This document shows, piece by piece, positions 16,598 through 25,859 of a DNA stretch of 39,781 nucleotides (position 1 is its first letter; each line of letters starts with the position of its first letter). Under the pieces are notes generated by a model. It was not told the DNA's origin. It was given only the letters and a program-made list of their open reading frames with translations, and did not search any database. Where the stretch lies: contig MHRT01000005.1 of assembly GCA_001821055.1 (NCBI GenBank), forward strand, positions 1 to 39,781. Reading direction: 5' to 3'. Position numbers and translations under genes: made by a program. This stretch comes from Candidatus Taylorbacteria bacterium RIFCSPHIGHO2_12_FULL_45_16. Its GTDB lineage: Bacteria; Patescibacteriota; Minisyncoccia; Phycocordibacterales; PALSA-1337.

Positions 16598-17455
16598 ATG
16601 AAATCATTTCGCCCAACATCAAAATCACGCCGACACATGACGGTCTTGCCATTCAAGGAATACTTGACTGCTTCGGAGCCTCACAAGGCCCTGACCGGCG
16701 GCTGGAAGCGCGACATGGGACGCAATGCCTTTGGTCGCATCACCGTTCGCCACAAGGGCGGAGGCCACAAGAAGCTCTATCGCGACATTGATTTTATGTA
16801 TGACAAAAAGGACATGATGGCCACAGTCAAGACGGTCGAATACGATCCCTTCCGCACCGGCTACATCGGTATCGTCAACTACAAAGATGGCACCAAACGC
16901 TATGTTCTCCTGCCAAAGACCATGAAAGTTGGCAACTCATTTATCGTTTCCGAAACGGCTCCGATCCAGACCGGCAATCGCCTGCCTTTGAAAAATATTC
17001 CAGTCGGTACTTTTATTTATAATATTGAAATCAAGCCGGGTTCCGGATCCAAGCTGGTCCGTTCTGCCGGCTCATTTGCTCAAGTAGTCGCCAACGACGC
17101 TGGATATACGCACATCAAGATGCCTTCGACGGAAGTTCGCAAAGTTCACGAGAACGCTTGGGCATCAGTCGGCGCGGTTTCCAATGAAGAAAATCGCCTA
17201 GTCAATATCGGCAAAGCTGGTCGCACGCGCTGGATGGGCATTCGTCCGACAGTCCGCGGTACCGCCCAGAACCCGGTTGACCACCCATATGGTGGAGGTG
17301 AACAACGTCAAGGCAGGGGTCTGCGCCGTCTCAAGACTCGCTGGGGCAAGCCAGCAGGTAAAGGTCAGAAGACTCGCACTCCGAAAAAGTATTCCAATGT
17401 CTTCATCGTTTCCCGCCGCCAAGTTGGCAAGAAGAAGAGTGTAGCGGTGCAGTAG
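16598..17455 (+). CDS. rplB: 50S ribosomal protein L2
   Basis: GRITVRHKGGGHKKLYRDIDF; VRGTAQNPVDHPYGGGEQRQGRG. Confidence 0.98.
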   Translation: MKSFRPTSKSRRHMTVLPFKEYLTASEPHKALTGGWKRDMGRNAFGRITVRHKGGGHKKLYRDIDFMYDKKDMMATVKTVEYDPFRTGYIGIVNYKDGTKRYVLLPKTMKVGNSFIVSETAPIQTGNRLPLKNIPVGTFIYNIEIKPGSGSKLVRSAGSFAQVVANDAGYTHIKMPSTEVRKVHENAWASVGAVSNEENRLVNIGKAGRTRWMGIRPTVRGTAQNPVDHPYGGGEQRQGRGLRRLKTRWGKPAGKGQKTRTPKKYSNVFIVSRRQVGKKKSVAVQ

Positions 17456-17475
17456 GGTTGTATTTCATCATCAAC

Positions 17476-17503
17476 AAAAAGCCGGACAATGTGCCGGCTT
17501 TTG
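17476..17503 (+). terminator. rplB terminator
   Basis: AAAAGCCGG...CCGGCTTTTG. Confidence 0.75.
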
Positions 17504-17610
17504 TGTTCTTGACACATCCGAAATTATGAGTAGTGTTATACAAGAACTCAAGAAATAGCCAGCTTGTTGTTCCAAACAATACAAAGGCTACTTACAATCG
17601 AAGGACATTT

Positions 17611-18825
17611 GTGGCTAGGAAATCATTACTACTACCTGCTGGAGAAAATCTATTTCAGCGCGTCAAGAAACAATCATTGGCTGCCCAACAGGCAGGCATC
17701 GAACTCATCAAGCTATCGATTGGCCAACCTTCAGGCCCGGCCATCGAGGAAGCATGTTCAGCTACTGCTATTGCAGTTATGTCGCGCGAAGAAAACATGC
17801 ACGAGTATCAGGACAACGATTGTCCCGGCGTGCCAAACTTCGCCAAGCGCTTCGTGCAAGCACATGTGAAGACTGATCTGAAGTTATTGGATGGGACAGT
17901 TGAGTATCTGCCGATTCCAGGCATCAAGCCAATGCTTCACGTTCTTGTGGAGGCTCTTGGCACATGGGAATCAGGTCGCACTGCCCGAGTCTTCACTATG
18001 ACAAAGCCAGGCTACCCAACGCCGGCGGATGCTTGCAAACCGATCAAAGGAATCAAGCAGGTCCATCTTCCAATGGATCCGGCATGTGGGTTTTTATTCA
18101 ATATCCATGATGCGGAAATTCAGGCCCTCGGTGAACTTGCTGAAGGTGACATGATTATGTTGAACTTCCCGCACAATCCGACGGGAATCGTGGCGACTGA
18201 TTTATTTCTGCCTTATCTTTGCGCTTACTGCGCCAAGAAAGGAGTACGGATTTTCAATGATGCAGCATACTCCATTTTGTCTCACACGCACAATGCAGCA
18301 ACACTGACTGATGTCGCTTCGCGTTTTCCGTGCCTGAATTGGATCGAAGCGTTCTCGGCATCAAAGGCCGGTAATTTTACTGGTTGGCGTGTCGGTGCGA
18401 TGGTTGGGTCTCCAGAATTCATTGGTGATATCAAACGCATCAAAGGGAACACAGACAGCGGCTTTACGGCATTCTCTGCTGCTGGCATCCTGCATCTCTT
18501 TGAAAATCATCGTGACAAGATCGAAGCGGTACGGGAATTGTATGATTCTCGGATCAAGCTTGTCATTCGGAACCTGATTGATTGTGGCATGCGTCTCGCC
18601 GTCGAGCCGGAAGCGGGATTCTTCCTGCTGTTTAATTGCCCGAAGAAAGCTTTCGGGCAGGAAATCAACGACGCGGAGCAGTTCAATGCCTTAATGATCC
18701 AGAATACCGGTATCGTCGGCGTGCCGTTCGGTAAATGGATTCGTTACGCCATCTGCGCAGCTGATGTACATGCTCTGCGCGATGAGATCCGCAGAGCTTT
18801 TGAAAAAGCCGAGGTGTCCTACTGA
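17611..18825 (+). CDS. PLP aminotransferase class I/II, LL-diaminopimelate aminotransferase-like
   Basis: GTG at 17611 with GAAGGA SD; IKLSIGQPSGP, MLNFPHNPTG, FSASKAGNFTGWRVG. The track start at 17533 lacks an SD. Confidence 0.8.
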   Translation: MARKSLLLPAGENLFQRVKKQSLAAQQAGIELIKLSIGQPSGPAIEEACSATAIAVMSREENMHEYQDNDCPGVPNFAKRFVQAHVKTDLKLLDGTVEYLPIPGIKPMLHVLVEALGTWESGRTARVFTMTKPGYPTPADACKPIKGIKQVHLPMDPACGFLFNIHDAEIQALGELAEGDMIMLNFPHNPTGIVATDLFLPYLCAYCAKKGVRIFNDAAYSILSHTHNAATLTDVASRFPCLNWIEAFSASKAGNFTGWRVGAMVGSPEFIGDIKRIKGNTDSGFTAFSAAGILHLFENHRDKIEAVRELYDSRIKLVIRNLIDCGMRLAVEPEAGFFLLFNCPKKAFGQEINDAEQFNALMIQNTGIVGVPFGKWIRYAICAADVHALRDEIRRAFEKAEVSY

Positions 18826-18850
18826 TCCTTCTTTCTCCACAAGCCATAGT

Positions 18851-18888
18851 AACCGCCTTGCATCGTCGTATGCGAGCGCGGTTTTTTT
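18851..18888 (+). terminator. Terminator of the aminotransferase gene
   Basis: AACCGC...ATGCGAGCGCGGTTTTTTT. Confidence 0.75.
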
Positions 18889-18898
18889 ATTCTTGTTC

Positions 18899-18927
18899 TT
18901 GACATTCTCTATGTTTATCAGTAATCT
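18899..18927 (+). promoter_or_regulatory. Promoter TTGACA-17-TAATCT
   Basis: Consensus -35, upstream of the LysA-like gene. Confidence 0.6.
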
Positions 18928-19012
18928 TCGAACCAGACACAGAGTGCCAGCAGTCTTTGCGTCGGTCTTTTCCAACTAAAACTGCGAAACAATCTAACTA
19001 GGGAGGCATACC

Positions 19013-20302
19013 GTGCCAATCTTGAAATCATTCAGCGATCGACTACATCCAGCTCTTCCGGCTATCATCAAAAAGTTCGGCACCCCATTTCTCATCTACG
19101 ATGAAGAGGGGATTCGAGATAGTTTGCGCCGGTTGAAACGCGCATTCTCAGCACATCTCATTCCATTCCAAGAGTTCTATGCGGTGAAAGCTCTGCCGAA
19201 GCCAGACATCATGGATATCATTCACAGCGAAGGCTGCGGCTTTGATTGCAGTTCGATACCGGAATTGCGCTTGGCCCGAGCTGCCGGCGCGAAACCGGAG
19301 AATATCATCTTCACTTCCAACAATACGGCGCCTGAAGAATTCGAGGAGGCGCTTGCCAATGGCGGGTGCATCCTCAATCTTGATGATGAAATATTCGTCG
19401 ACGAGATACCGGGACCGTTCCCTGAACTCATCTGTTTCCGCGTTCATCCGGGCAACCGTCATCCTGCTCCGGATCAGCAGAATAAGGTGGATGTCAGTTC
19501 AAAGTATGGCGTACCTTTCGAGCGAATCATTGAGGTCTTCAGGAAAGCCGAGATCAAGGGTGCCAAACGGTTCGGCATTCATGGAATGTTCTTCTCCAAT
19601 GATCTCGACTACCAACATTTGGTAGGCAGTGTTCGTCTACTTCTTGAACTTGCTGGTCAAATTTGGAGAGAGCTTCGTATTTCGCTTGAGTTTCTCGATT
19701 TTGGCGGCGGCATGGGTATTCCGTACCGTCCGACTGATCGCGAATTCGACGTTGAATCGTTTGCCTTTGAATGCGGCAAACTTCTCGGCAAGTTCCGACA
19801 TGATTACGGATTTGTTCCGAAGTTGTATGCAGAAAGTGGACGCTGGGTCACAGGAACACACGGAGTGCTCATCAATCGGGCCATGAACCGATATCGGAAG
19901 TACAGCGAATTCATTGGTGTCCAAGTGGCCATGCCGGCTTTGATGCGGGTTGCTATCTATTCGACGGCCTATCATCAGTGCAGTGTTCTTGATCCTAACG
20001 GGATTCCACGGGAAGGTCAGAGGGGTAAATTCACTGTTGCTGGATCGATATGTGAAGGTTGTGACGTCCTCGCCCGGGACATGGAGATGGCGGTAGCCTA
20101 TGAAGGGGATCTCATTCAAACTGACGATTGTGGAGCTCATGCGATCGCCATGGCCTTCAATTACAACGGCCGGTGTCGTCCTCAGGAGCTTTTGTGGAAG
20201 ATGCACAGTATTGTTCGCCGGATCTGTCGTGCGGAAACGTACGATGATCTCGACATGCGTCATCGTGGCCTCTGTAGCGATGAGCACGTTCTTCATCTCT
20301 GA
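19013..20302 (+). CDS. Diaminopimelate decarboxylase-like PLP enzyme (group IV, LysA family)
   Basis: FYAVKALPKPDIMDIIHSEGCGFDCSS, LDFGGGMGIPYRP, SICEGCDVLARD, DCGAHAIAMAFNYNGR; GTG start after GGGAGG. Confidence 0.8.
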   Translation: MPILKSFSDRLHPALPAIIKKFGTPFLIYDEEGIRDSLRRLKRAFSAHLIPFQEFYAVKALPKPDIMDIIHSEGCGFDCSSIPELRLARAAGAKPENIIFTSNNTAPEEFEEALANGGCILNLDDEIFVDEIPGPFPELICFRVHPGNRHPAPDQQNKVDVSSKYGVPFERIIEVFRKAEIKGAKRFGIHGMFFSNDLDYQHLVGSVRLLLELAGQIWRELRISLEFLDFGGGMGIPYRPTDREFDVESFAFECGKLLGKFRHDYGFVPKLYAESGRWVTGTHGVLINRAMNRYRKYSEFIGVQVAMPALMRVAIYSTAYHQCSVLDPNGIPREGQRGKFTVAGSICEGCDVLARDMEMAVAYEGDLIQTDDCGAHAIAMAFNYNGRCRPQELLWKMHSIVRRICRAETYDDLDMRHRGLCSDEHVLHL

Positions 20303-20325
20303 TTATTCTTCAATTTTCCCAACAA

Positions 20326-20353
20326 TGCGGTGCAGCAATGCACCGCGGTTTTA
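20326..20353 (+). terminator. Terminator of the LysA-like gene
   Basis: GCGGTGCA-GCAA-TGCACCGC-GGTTTT. Confidence 0.75.
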
Positions 20354-20355
20354 AT

Positions 20356-20383
20356 TTGACAAATTTTCACGTAAGAGTAATAT
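20356..20383 (+). promoter_or_regulatory. Promoter TTGACA-16-TAATAT
   Basis: Directly after the preceding terminator. Confidence 0.6.
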
Positions 20384-20431
20384 CGGAACCTGAACAGCAG
20401 TAAACAAAAAACAGTATTGAAAGCATAAATT

Positions 20432-21175
20432 ATGAGCACAACAAGTCATTTGATCATTGCCGGTCGGATCGGGACGGATGAGACAGGGAAGAAAAGGGGT
20501 GAAATGGCTCGGGAACTGTGCGAAATGTGTATTGGAGAACAGCTTCCTCACACACGCGTCGACGGTGCCCCCTTCACGTTTACTGATTTTCCGTTAAATT
20601 CCCACGTACTTTACTTGGGCAATTCTCCCGGGTTTCCACTGGTCCTCGAAGAATGTCAGAAACGCAACTTTCCACTCATTATCGCCTCGTCGGACTCAAA
20701 GATTGAAGTCCCGGCGGATGTGACGATTCCCGTCATCAAAGCCAAGAATCTCGGCCTGCTCATTCTCGCCCTGTTCGAGGTCTTGCCGCGACTTGGTCAG
20801 ATCGCCCAGAGTCTTGGTGCCAGATCATTGTGCGCCGAAGCTCACCAACAGGACAAGACATCTCCTCCAGGTACGATGCTGAAGATTGCTGCGATGTTTG
20901 GCATTCCGCAGGAGCTAGTTGGCTCCTTGAGAAATAATCTTCTCGCGGAGTTGCTTCTCGACATCCCATCGTCAAATACAAACGCTTTTGGGCACCATGT
21001 TTTGGTGTCAGAAGCACTCGGGGTCAGGATGAAGATTGAATTCCAAACTCTCGGCCGATCGGCGTATTTCTATGGTCTTCAGTTGATCCGCGGGGAAATC
21101 GAAAAACGCGGACCGCAGTTGCTTGCTGGAATTTATGAAGCCCACAAGCTCGTCTTTCCACCGGATCTGGTTTGA
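20432..21175 (+). CDS. Dihydrodipicolinate reductase (DapB)-like protein
   Basis: CAEAHQQDKTSPPGTML resembles the DapB EAHHxxKxDAPSGTA motif; C-terminal GIYEAHKLV. N-terminus divergent. Confidence 0.55.
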   Translation: MSTTSHLIIAGRIGTDETGKKRGEMARELCEMCIGEQLPHTRVDGAPFTFTDFPLNSHVLYLGNSPGFPLVLEECQKRNFPLIIASSDSKIEVPADVTIPVIKAKNLGLLILALFEVLPRLGQIAQSLGARSLCAEAHQQDKTSPPGTMLKIAAMFGIPQELVGSLRNNLLAELLLDIPSSNTNAFGHHVLVSEALGVRMKIEFQTLGRSAYFYGLQLIRGEIEKRGPQLLAGIYEAHKLVFPPDLV

Positions 21176-21332
21176 CAGAGATAGATTGGTGACACTTTCT
21201 CACTGGACGTTGAGCTCGCAACTTCGTGTCATGAAAACGTCAGACTGGCTTCATAATTGAAGGTGGCCTTCGAGGAAGTCCGTTCGTTCAAGCAAATGAC
21301 GGTCGCTTGATCCTGTATAGTGAATTCGCTTA

Positions 21333-21371
21333 ATCGAGAGTTGCACAGTCAAGTAGCTCTCGATTTCTTTT
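21333..21371 (+). terminator. Intrinsic terminator
   Basis: ATCGAGAG...CTCTCGAT then TTCTTTT. Confidence 0.7.
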
Positions 21372-21408
21372 ATTAAATAATTCTGTAACCCATGCTATAC
21401 TATTTCCT

Positions 21409-21492
21409 ATGTTCAAATTCTTCGTAGAAGCAACCAAGAAAATATTTGACAAAATCGCCACGATCATTGTCACCGGACAAATAATCGGCTAG
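21409..21492 (+). CDS. 27-aa amphipathic micropeptide candidate
   Basis: MFKFFVEATKKIFDKIATIIVTGQIIG; extended -10 TGCTATACT ends 7 nt upstream; followed by GTAAATTT/AAATTTAC hairpin. Confidence 0.35.
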   Translation: MFKFFVEATKKIFDKIATIIVTGQIIG

Positions 21493-21540
21493 TCAAGTTT
21501 TGTGCAGTTTTATGGGTCACCGTAAATTTTTTCCTGAAAT

Positions 21541-22368
21541 TTACTTGACTGTCTTTAGAATGATAGTGAACGTTGCACCCTTTCCTATCCCCTCTGAATG
21601 TACGTCAAGGTTGCCTTTGTGCCTGCGAACGATGGCTTGCGCCAGATAGAGGCCGACGCCGAAACCTTCTGTATCGGCGACGCGGGCATTTTCCGCGCGG
21701 AAGAATTTACTGAATAAGCGCGATATGTCCTTTTTGTCAATTCCAATACCATGATCTGTCACTGATATGATTGCCTCGCGTCCGGTTTTTTGTAAGATCA
21801 TGCTGACATCTTGACCCGGCGAAGTATATAAAAGAGCGTTTTCAAGCAGTGTCTGCAGGACGAACTCCAGGCGTGAAGGATCTACCTTCACATAGATATC
21901 GTCTATCGGACATTGTGCAGAGAAGAAAATATTTTTCTCGTGAAAGTCGCCTTTGAATGAATCACCGACGGTACGAACAAGCGAGCAAAGAGATATCCGT
22001 TCGAAGGTGTATGTGGCTACGGCTGTGTTGTCGGAATCAGTCAATTCGATAAGAGTGCCGGTTAGTTTTATCAACTTCTCGTTTGATCGTTGGATATCTT
22101 GCAGGCTTTGTTTTTTATAGGGATCGTTTTCATTTTTAACCAACTCATCGGCCGACCATTTGACATGAGTCAACGGGGTGCGGAATTTGTGGGCAATAAT
22201 GGTGATGAATTCGTATTTGAGAGACTCGTTTTTTCCAATTTTTTTGATCAAATAGTAGATTACAAGTGCAAAAAATATCAAAACCAAAATTCCAAAAATA
22301 ATCGCCGCTAGACTATTCTCTATGGAGACGGAAAAAGGGAGTAGATGAATCAGTTGTTTGTAATCCAT
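21541..22368 (-). CDS. Sensor histidine kinase (orphan)
   Basis: N-terminal TM; IIAHKFRTPLTHVKWSADEL (H-box), TLLENALLYTSPG, DHGIGI, GFGVGLYLAQAIV. ATG at 22368; track uses upstream TTG at 22380. Confidence 0.88.
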   Translation of the reverse strand: MDYKQLIHLLPFSVSIENSLAAIIFGILVLIFFALVIYYLIKKIGKNESLKYEFITIIAHKFRTPLTHVKWSADELVKNENDPYKKQSLQDIQRSNEKLIKLTGTLIELTDSDNTAVATYTFERISLCSLVRTVGDSFKGDFHEKNIFFSAQCPIDDIYVKVDPSRLEFVLQTLLENALLYTSPGQDVSMILQKTGREAIISVTDHGIGIDKKDISRLFSKFFRAENARVADTEGFGVGLYLAQAIVRRHKGNLDVHSEGIGKGATFTIILKTVK

Positions 22369-22431
22369 GATACCAGGCAAGTGCTGGGACTAGTATTATA
22401 ACATAGAATATTTTTATGTTATCATTGAATT

Positions 22432-23655
22432 ATGGATAAAAAAGCTGTTTTTGTATGGAGTTTATACGATTTTGCAAACTCGTTTGTATTCATCAGCTTT
22501 CTTGTCTATTTCTCAAAATGGCTGGTTATAAACCAGGGTCTATCCGATTGGTGGTATAACGCAACATTTATCATTGGTTCCATCGGCCTCATATTTTTGG
22601 CGCCATGGTTCGGTAATAGAGCTGACAAACTCAAGAAAGGTAAAAAGTATCTTATCTATTCGACCAGTGGGTGTTTTATTTTTTATGCATTGGCGATTGG
22701 GAGTGCAATTGGAGGACTGAACGTCTTCCTGTCGGCCCTTTTCTTTGGTCTCGGTAATTTTTTCTACCAGTTTTCTTTTGTATTTTACAACCCACTTCTC
22801 AATACAATTTCGCATGCCGGAAACAGGGGTAAAATATCAGGCATTGGTTTTCTCTCAAGTTATACCGGTCAAATCTGTGGTATTTTGGTCGCTCTGCCTT
22901 TTGTTCTCGGAAAAGTATCTTTGGGTATTGATCCCTTGGTAGCTGCGCTCATTCCTCAGGTGATTATATTTATACTATTATCCATCCCACTATTTCTCAA
23001 CAAAGAAATATTCACATCGACTTCGACGAAAGAACCTGGAGCCGACATGCTTGACTCCTTGAGAATATTGATAGCTCTGCCAGGCGTCCTCCTATTCCTG
23101 GTCTCATTCTTCTTTTTTAATGATGCGATTACGACGTTGGTAAATAACTTTTCCATATTCACCTCCTCAATATTTGGAGTCTCAGATGGACAAATAAGTA
23201 CGCTGACGTTGTTGGTGATCGTCTGTGCCGGTATCGGGGCGATGGGCTGGGGGTGGTTGGCTGATAAAATCGGCTCAAAGAAAACCTTACTATATATTAT
23301 TCTCAGCTGGGTTATTATTATTCCTATTATGGCGTGGGTCGGAAACTATCAAATATTCTTCATCTTTTCCATATTGGCCGGTTTGAGTATCGGAGGAACA
23401 CTTTCTACGTCTCGACTGGTACTTATTGAGTTGGTGCCGGAGCGTGTGCTCAATTCGAGTTTTGGCATCTATGCCATCTCTGAGCGTGCTGCAACTATTA
23501 TTGGCCCTCTGGCTTGGAGTATGGTTCTTTCGATTGGAGGCTATCGCTGGGCGATGTTTTCGATGGTTGTTTTTATGGTCGTTTCGGTGTTGTTTATGGT
23601 GAAGGTTTTTAGAAACAAAAAACCGCCATTACAATTGGCTTCTGTCGAACCTTAA
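22432..23655 (+). CDS. MFS transporter, UMF1/Atg22-like
   Basis: FVWSLYDFANSFVFISFLVYFSKWLV; PWFGNRADKLKKGKKYL; about 12 hydrophobic segments. Confidence 0.82.
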   Translation: MDKKAVFVWSLYDFANSFVFISFLVYFSKWLVINQGLSDWWYNATFIIGSIGLIFLAPWFGNRADKLKKGKKYLIYSTSGCFIFYALAIGSAIGGLNVFLSALFFGLGNFFYQFSFVFYNPLLNTISHAGNRGKISGIGFLSSYTGQICGILVALPFVLGKVSLGIDPLVAALIPQVIIFILLSIPLFLNKEIFTSTSTKEPGADMLDSLRILIALPGVLLFLVSFFFFNDAITTLVNNFSIFTSSIFGVSDGQISTLTLLVIVCAGIGAMGWGWLADKIGSKKTLLYIILSWVIIIPIMAWVGNYQIFFIFSILAGLSIGGTLSTSRLVLIELVPERVLNSSFGIYAISERAATIIGPLAWSMVLSIGGYRWAMFSMVVFMVVSVLFMVKVFRNKKPPLQLASVEP

Positions 23656-23658
23656 AAC

Positions 23659-23687
23659 GATAAAGATTTGCTGAAGATTTAATGATT
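23659..23687. promoter_or_regulatory. Site D: degenerate 11-bp-phased repeat upstream of the rpsS promoter
   Basis: GATAAAG 23659, GCTGAAG 23670, AATGATT 23681; no TGATAN hexamer at the expected place. Confidence 0.45.
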
Positions 23688-23697
23688 CTCAGGCAAT

Positions 23698-23726
23698 TTG
23701 ACTTCGCATCTCTCCTCTGTTAAGAT
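23698..23726 (+). promoter_or_regulatory. rpsS promoter TTGACT-17-TAAGAT
   Basis: Hexamers and spacing. Confidence 0.65.
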
Positions 23727-23822
23727 GCTTGGCGAGCTCAATAGAGCCTATTTTCATCGTTTTTCAGAGATGGGAGATGAACTCTTCCATTTTCATTTCA
23801 ATGAATTCCACCCAAACAAATT

Positions 23823-24170
23823 ATGGCACGATCACTTAAGAAAGGACCCTATATAGAAGAGCGACTCCTAAAAAAGATCGCCGGAAAGAAGGCGGCAACA
23901 GCCGGGGTTATTAAGACATGGTCACGTCGCTCCCAAATTTCCCCTGAAATGGTAGGCTTCACTTTTGGCGTACACAACGGAAAAATACATGTAGATGTTT
24001 TGGTCACCGAGGATATGGTTGGACACCGCCTCGGTGAATTTTCGCCTACCCGCAAGTTCGTCCGGCATGGAGGAAAGATGCAGAAGGAGATTGAGCTCAA
24101 GGCCAAGGAGGCAGAAGTTGCGGCCGCAAAGTCAGCCAAGGAAGCCGCCACCACGGCCACAAAAAAATAA
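23823..24170 (+). CDS. rpsS: 30S ribosomal protein S19
   Basis: [46 protein letters not shown]. Confidence 0.97.
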   Translation: MARSLKKGPYIEERLLKKIAGKKAATAGVIKTWSRRSQISPEMVGFTFGVHNGKIHVDVLVTEDMVGHRLGEFSPTRKFVRHGGKMQKEIELKAKEAEVAAAKSAKEAATTATKK

Positions 24171-24177
24171 CAACATT

Positions 24178-24540
24178 ATGATTACCGCATCTCTCAAAAA
24201 TTATCGTATCTCTCCCCGCAAAATTCGCCTAGTCGCGGATATGATTCGCGGTAAAAATGTTAATTCAGCAAAAACAATTTTGACCAATGCCGTCAAGAAA
24301 GCCAAACACCCTCTGCGTGACCTTTTGGATTCGGCTATCGCCAACGCTTCACATAATCAAAAGATTGATTCAGAAAATCTTTTCGTGCGAGAGATTCGTG
24401 TCGATCAGGGCTTTGTCATGAAGCGTTCCATGCCGGTTTCACACGGTTCGGCTCATCCGATCAAGAAGAGAACTAGCAATATCAGTATTGTACTCGCTTC
24501 TCGTGCCATTAAGCTTGCCAAACCAGAAATTTCAAAATAA
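24178..24540 (+). CDS. rplV: 50S ribosomal protein L22
   Basis: NYRISPRKIRLVADMIRGKNV; ATG at 24178 rather than track start 23995. Confidence 0.95.
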   Translation: MITASLKNYRISPRKIRLVADMIRGKNVNSAKTILTNAVKKAKHPLRDLLDSAIANASHNQKIDSENLFVREIRVDQGFVMKRSMPVSHGSAHPIKKRTSNISIVLASRAIKLAKPEISK

Positions 24541-24600
24541 GCAAAATTGAAACAAGTGGCAAAACCAAAAACCATTAACTAATAACCATTAACTATTTTC

Positions 24601-25272
24601 ATGTCCCACACCGTCCACCCATATTCACACCGACTTGGCATCATCCGCGATTGGAAGAGTCGCTGGTTCGGTATGGATAAAGGATATCGTACAGCTCTCA
24701 AGGCGGATTTGAGCATCCGTGAATTTCTTCAGAAAGAGTTGCGTCCCAATTATATCGGTGGCATTGACATCGAACGCAACCAAAAAGTCCTGCGTGTAAT
24801 CGTCAAAACCTCACGTCCGGGCATGCTTATTGGCAAAGCGGGCGACGGGATAGTCAGACTTCACGGGAAGCTTGTCAGACTTTTACATGGAAATAAAGCG
24901 GAAGTGACTGGTCAAGAGCTCAAGATTGACATTGAAGAAGTTCGAAATCCGGAATCAAATGCGGCTATCGCGAGCATGATGGTCGCCGGAGCTATTGAAA
25001 AGCGCCTCCCGTTCCGACGCGTTATGAAACAGACGATAGAAAAAGTCATGGCCAACAAGGATGTCCAAGGTATTCGTATTCGTCTCGGAGGCCGTCTCGG
25101 TGGCGCCGAAATCGCACGCAGTGAGGAACTCAAAAAGGGCCGAGTTCCGTTACAAACCCTTCGCGCAGACATTGACTTTGCGCGCGAAAAGGCTCACATG
25201 ACATATGGAGATATTGGGATTAAGGTTTGGATTTATAAGGGGGAAATATTTAAGAAGGATCAGAAGCAATGA
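24601..25272 (+). CDS. rpsC: 30S ribosomal protein S3
   Basis: VHPYSHRLGIIRDWKSRWF; KH-domain GMLIGKAGDGI. Confidence 0.97.
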   Translation: MSHTVHPYSHRLGIIRDWKSRWFGMDKGYRTALKADLSIREFLQKELRPNYIGGIDIERNQKVLRVIVKTSRPGMLIGKAGDGIVRLHGKLVRLLHGNKAEVTGQELKIDIEEVRNPESNAAIASMMVAGAIEKRLPFRRVMKQTIEKVMANKDVQGIRIRLGGRLGGAEIARSEELKKGRVPLQTLRADIDFAREKAHMTYGDIGIKVWIYKGEIFKKDQKQ

Positions 25273-25277
25273 AACAT

Positions 25278-25344
25278 AGAGATTAGTAACTAGTAATTAG
25301 AAAAACAAAAAGTCCAAATCTCTAGTTACTAATTACTAATCTCT
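25278..25344. repeat. Inverted-repeat spacer 1 (rpsC-rplP)
   Basis: AGAGATTAGTAACTAGTAATTAG / CTAGTTACTAATTACTAATCTCT, 21/23 complementary. Confidence 0.85.
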
Positions 25345-25362
25345 AACTACTAAACTACTACC

Positions 25363-25788
25363 ATGTTATTCCCGAAAAAAGTTAAGCACAGAAAACACTT
25401 CACCAAACGCAAGAATCGCGTCAAGGAGGCTGGCAAACATGAAACCCGTGGCGTCACGGTGGCTTTCGGATCTTTTGGATTGAAAGCGATGACCTATGGT
25501 CGCGTCACTTCAAACCAGATTGAGGCAGCCAGAAAAGTCATGACTCGTTACGCCACGAAATCCGGAAAAGTCTGGATACGCATTTTCCCGGACATGCCAT
25601 TTACCCAAAAGCCGGCCGAAGTCAAAATGGGAAAAGGGAAAGGTGATCCAGTTGGATTTGTGGCCGAAGTCCGTCCGGGACGCGTCATGTTTGAAATTGA
25701 CGGTGTTGAGAACAAGACGGCGGCCGAGGCACTCCGCAAGGCGGGAACGAAATTGCCGGTCAAGACGAAGGTTGTGGCGAGGTTGTAA
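25363..25788 (+). CDS. rplP: 50S ribosomal protein L16
   Basis: MLFPKKVKHRKHFTKR; KVWIRIFPDMPFTQKPAEVKMGKGKG. Confidence 0.97.
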   Translation: MLFPKKVKHRKHFTKRKNRVKEAGKHETRGVTVAFGSFGLKAMTYGRVTSNQIEAARKVMTRYATKSGKVWIRIFPDMPFTQKPAEVKMGKGKGDPVGFVAEVRPGRVMFEIDGVENKTAAEALRKAGTKLPVKTKVVARL

Positions 25789-25859
25789 TTATACTTACGA
25801 CATACTCATGTAGAACCGAAAATCGTAGCGGTGAAATTATAAAGAAAATAGGCCTAAAA

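Noticed and set aside
19637-20296. 219-aa minus-strand ORF opposite the LysA-like gene
   Set aside because: Antisense to a clear PLP enzyme; shadow ORF.
21300-21371. Second possible sRNA (TATAGT near 21316 to the hairpin at 21333-21371)
   Set aside because: No acceptable -35; the hairpin is adequately explained as the terminator of the DapB-like gene.
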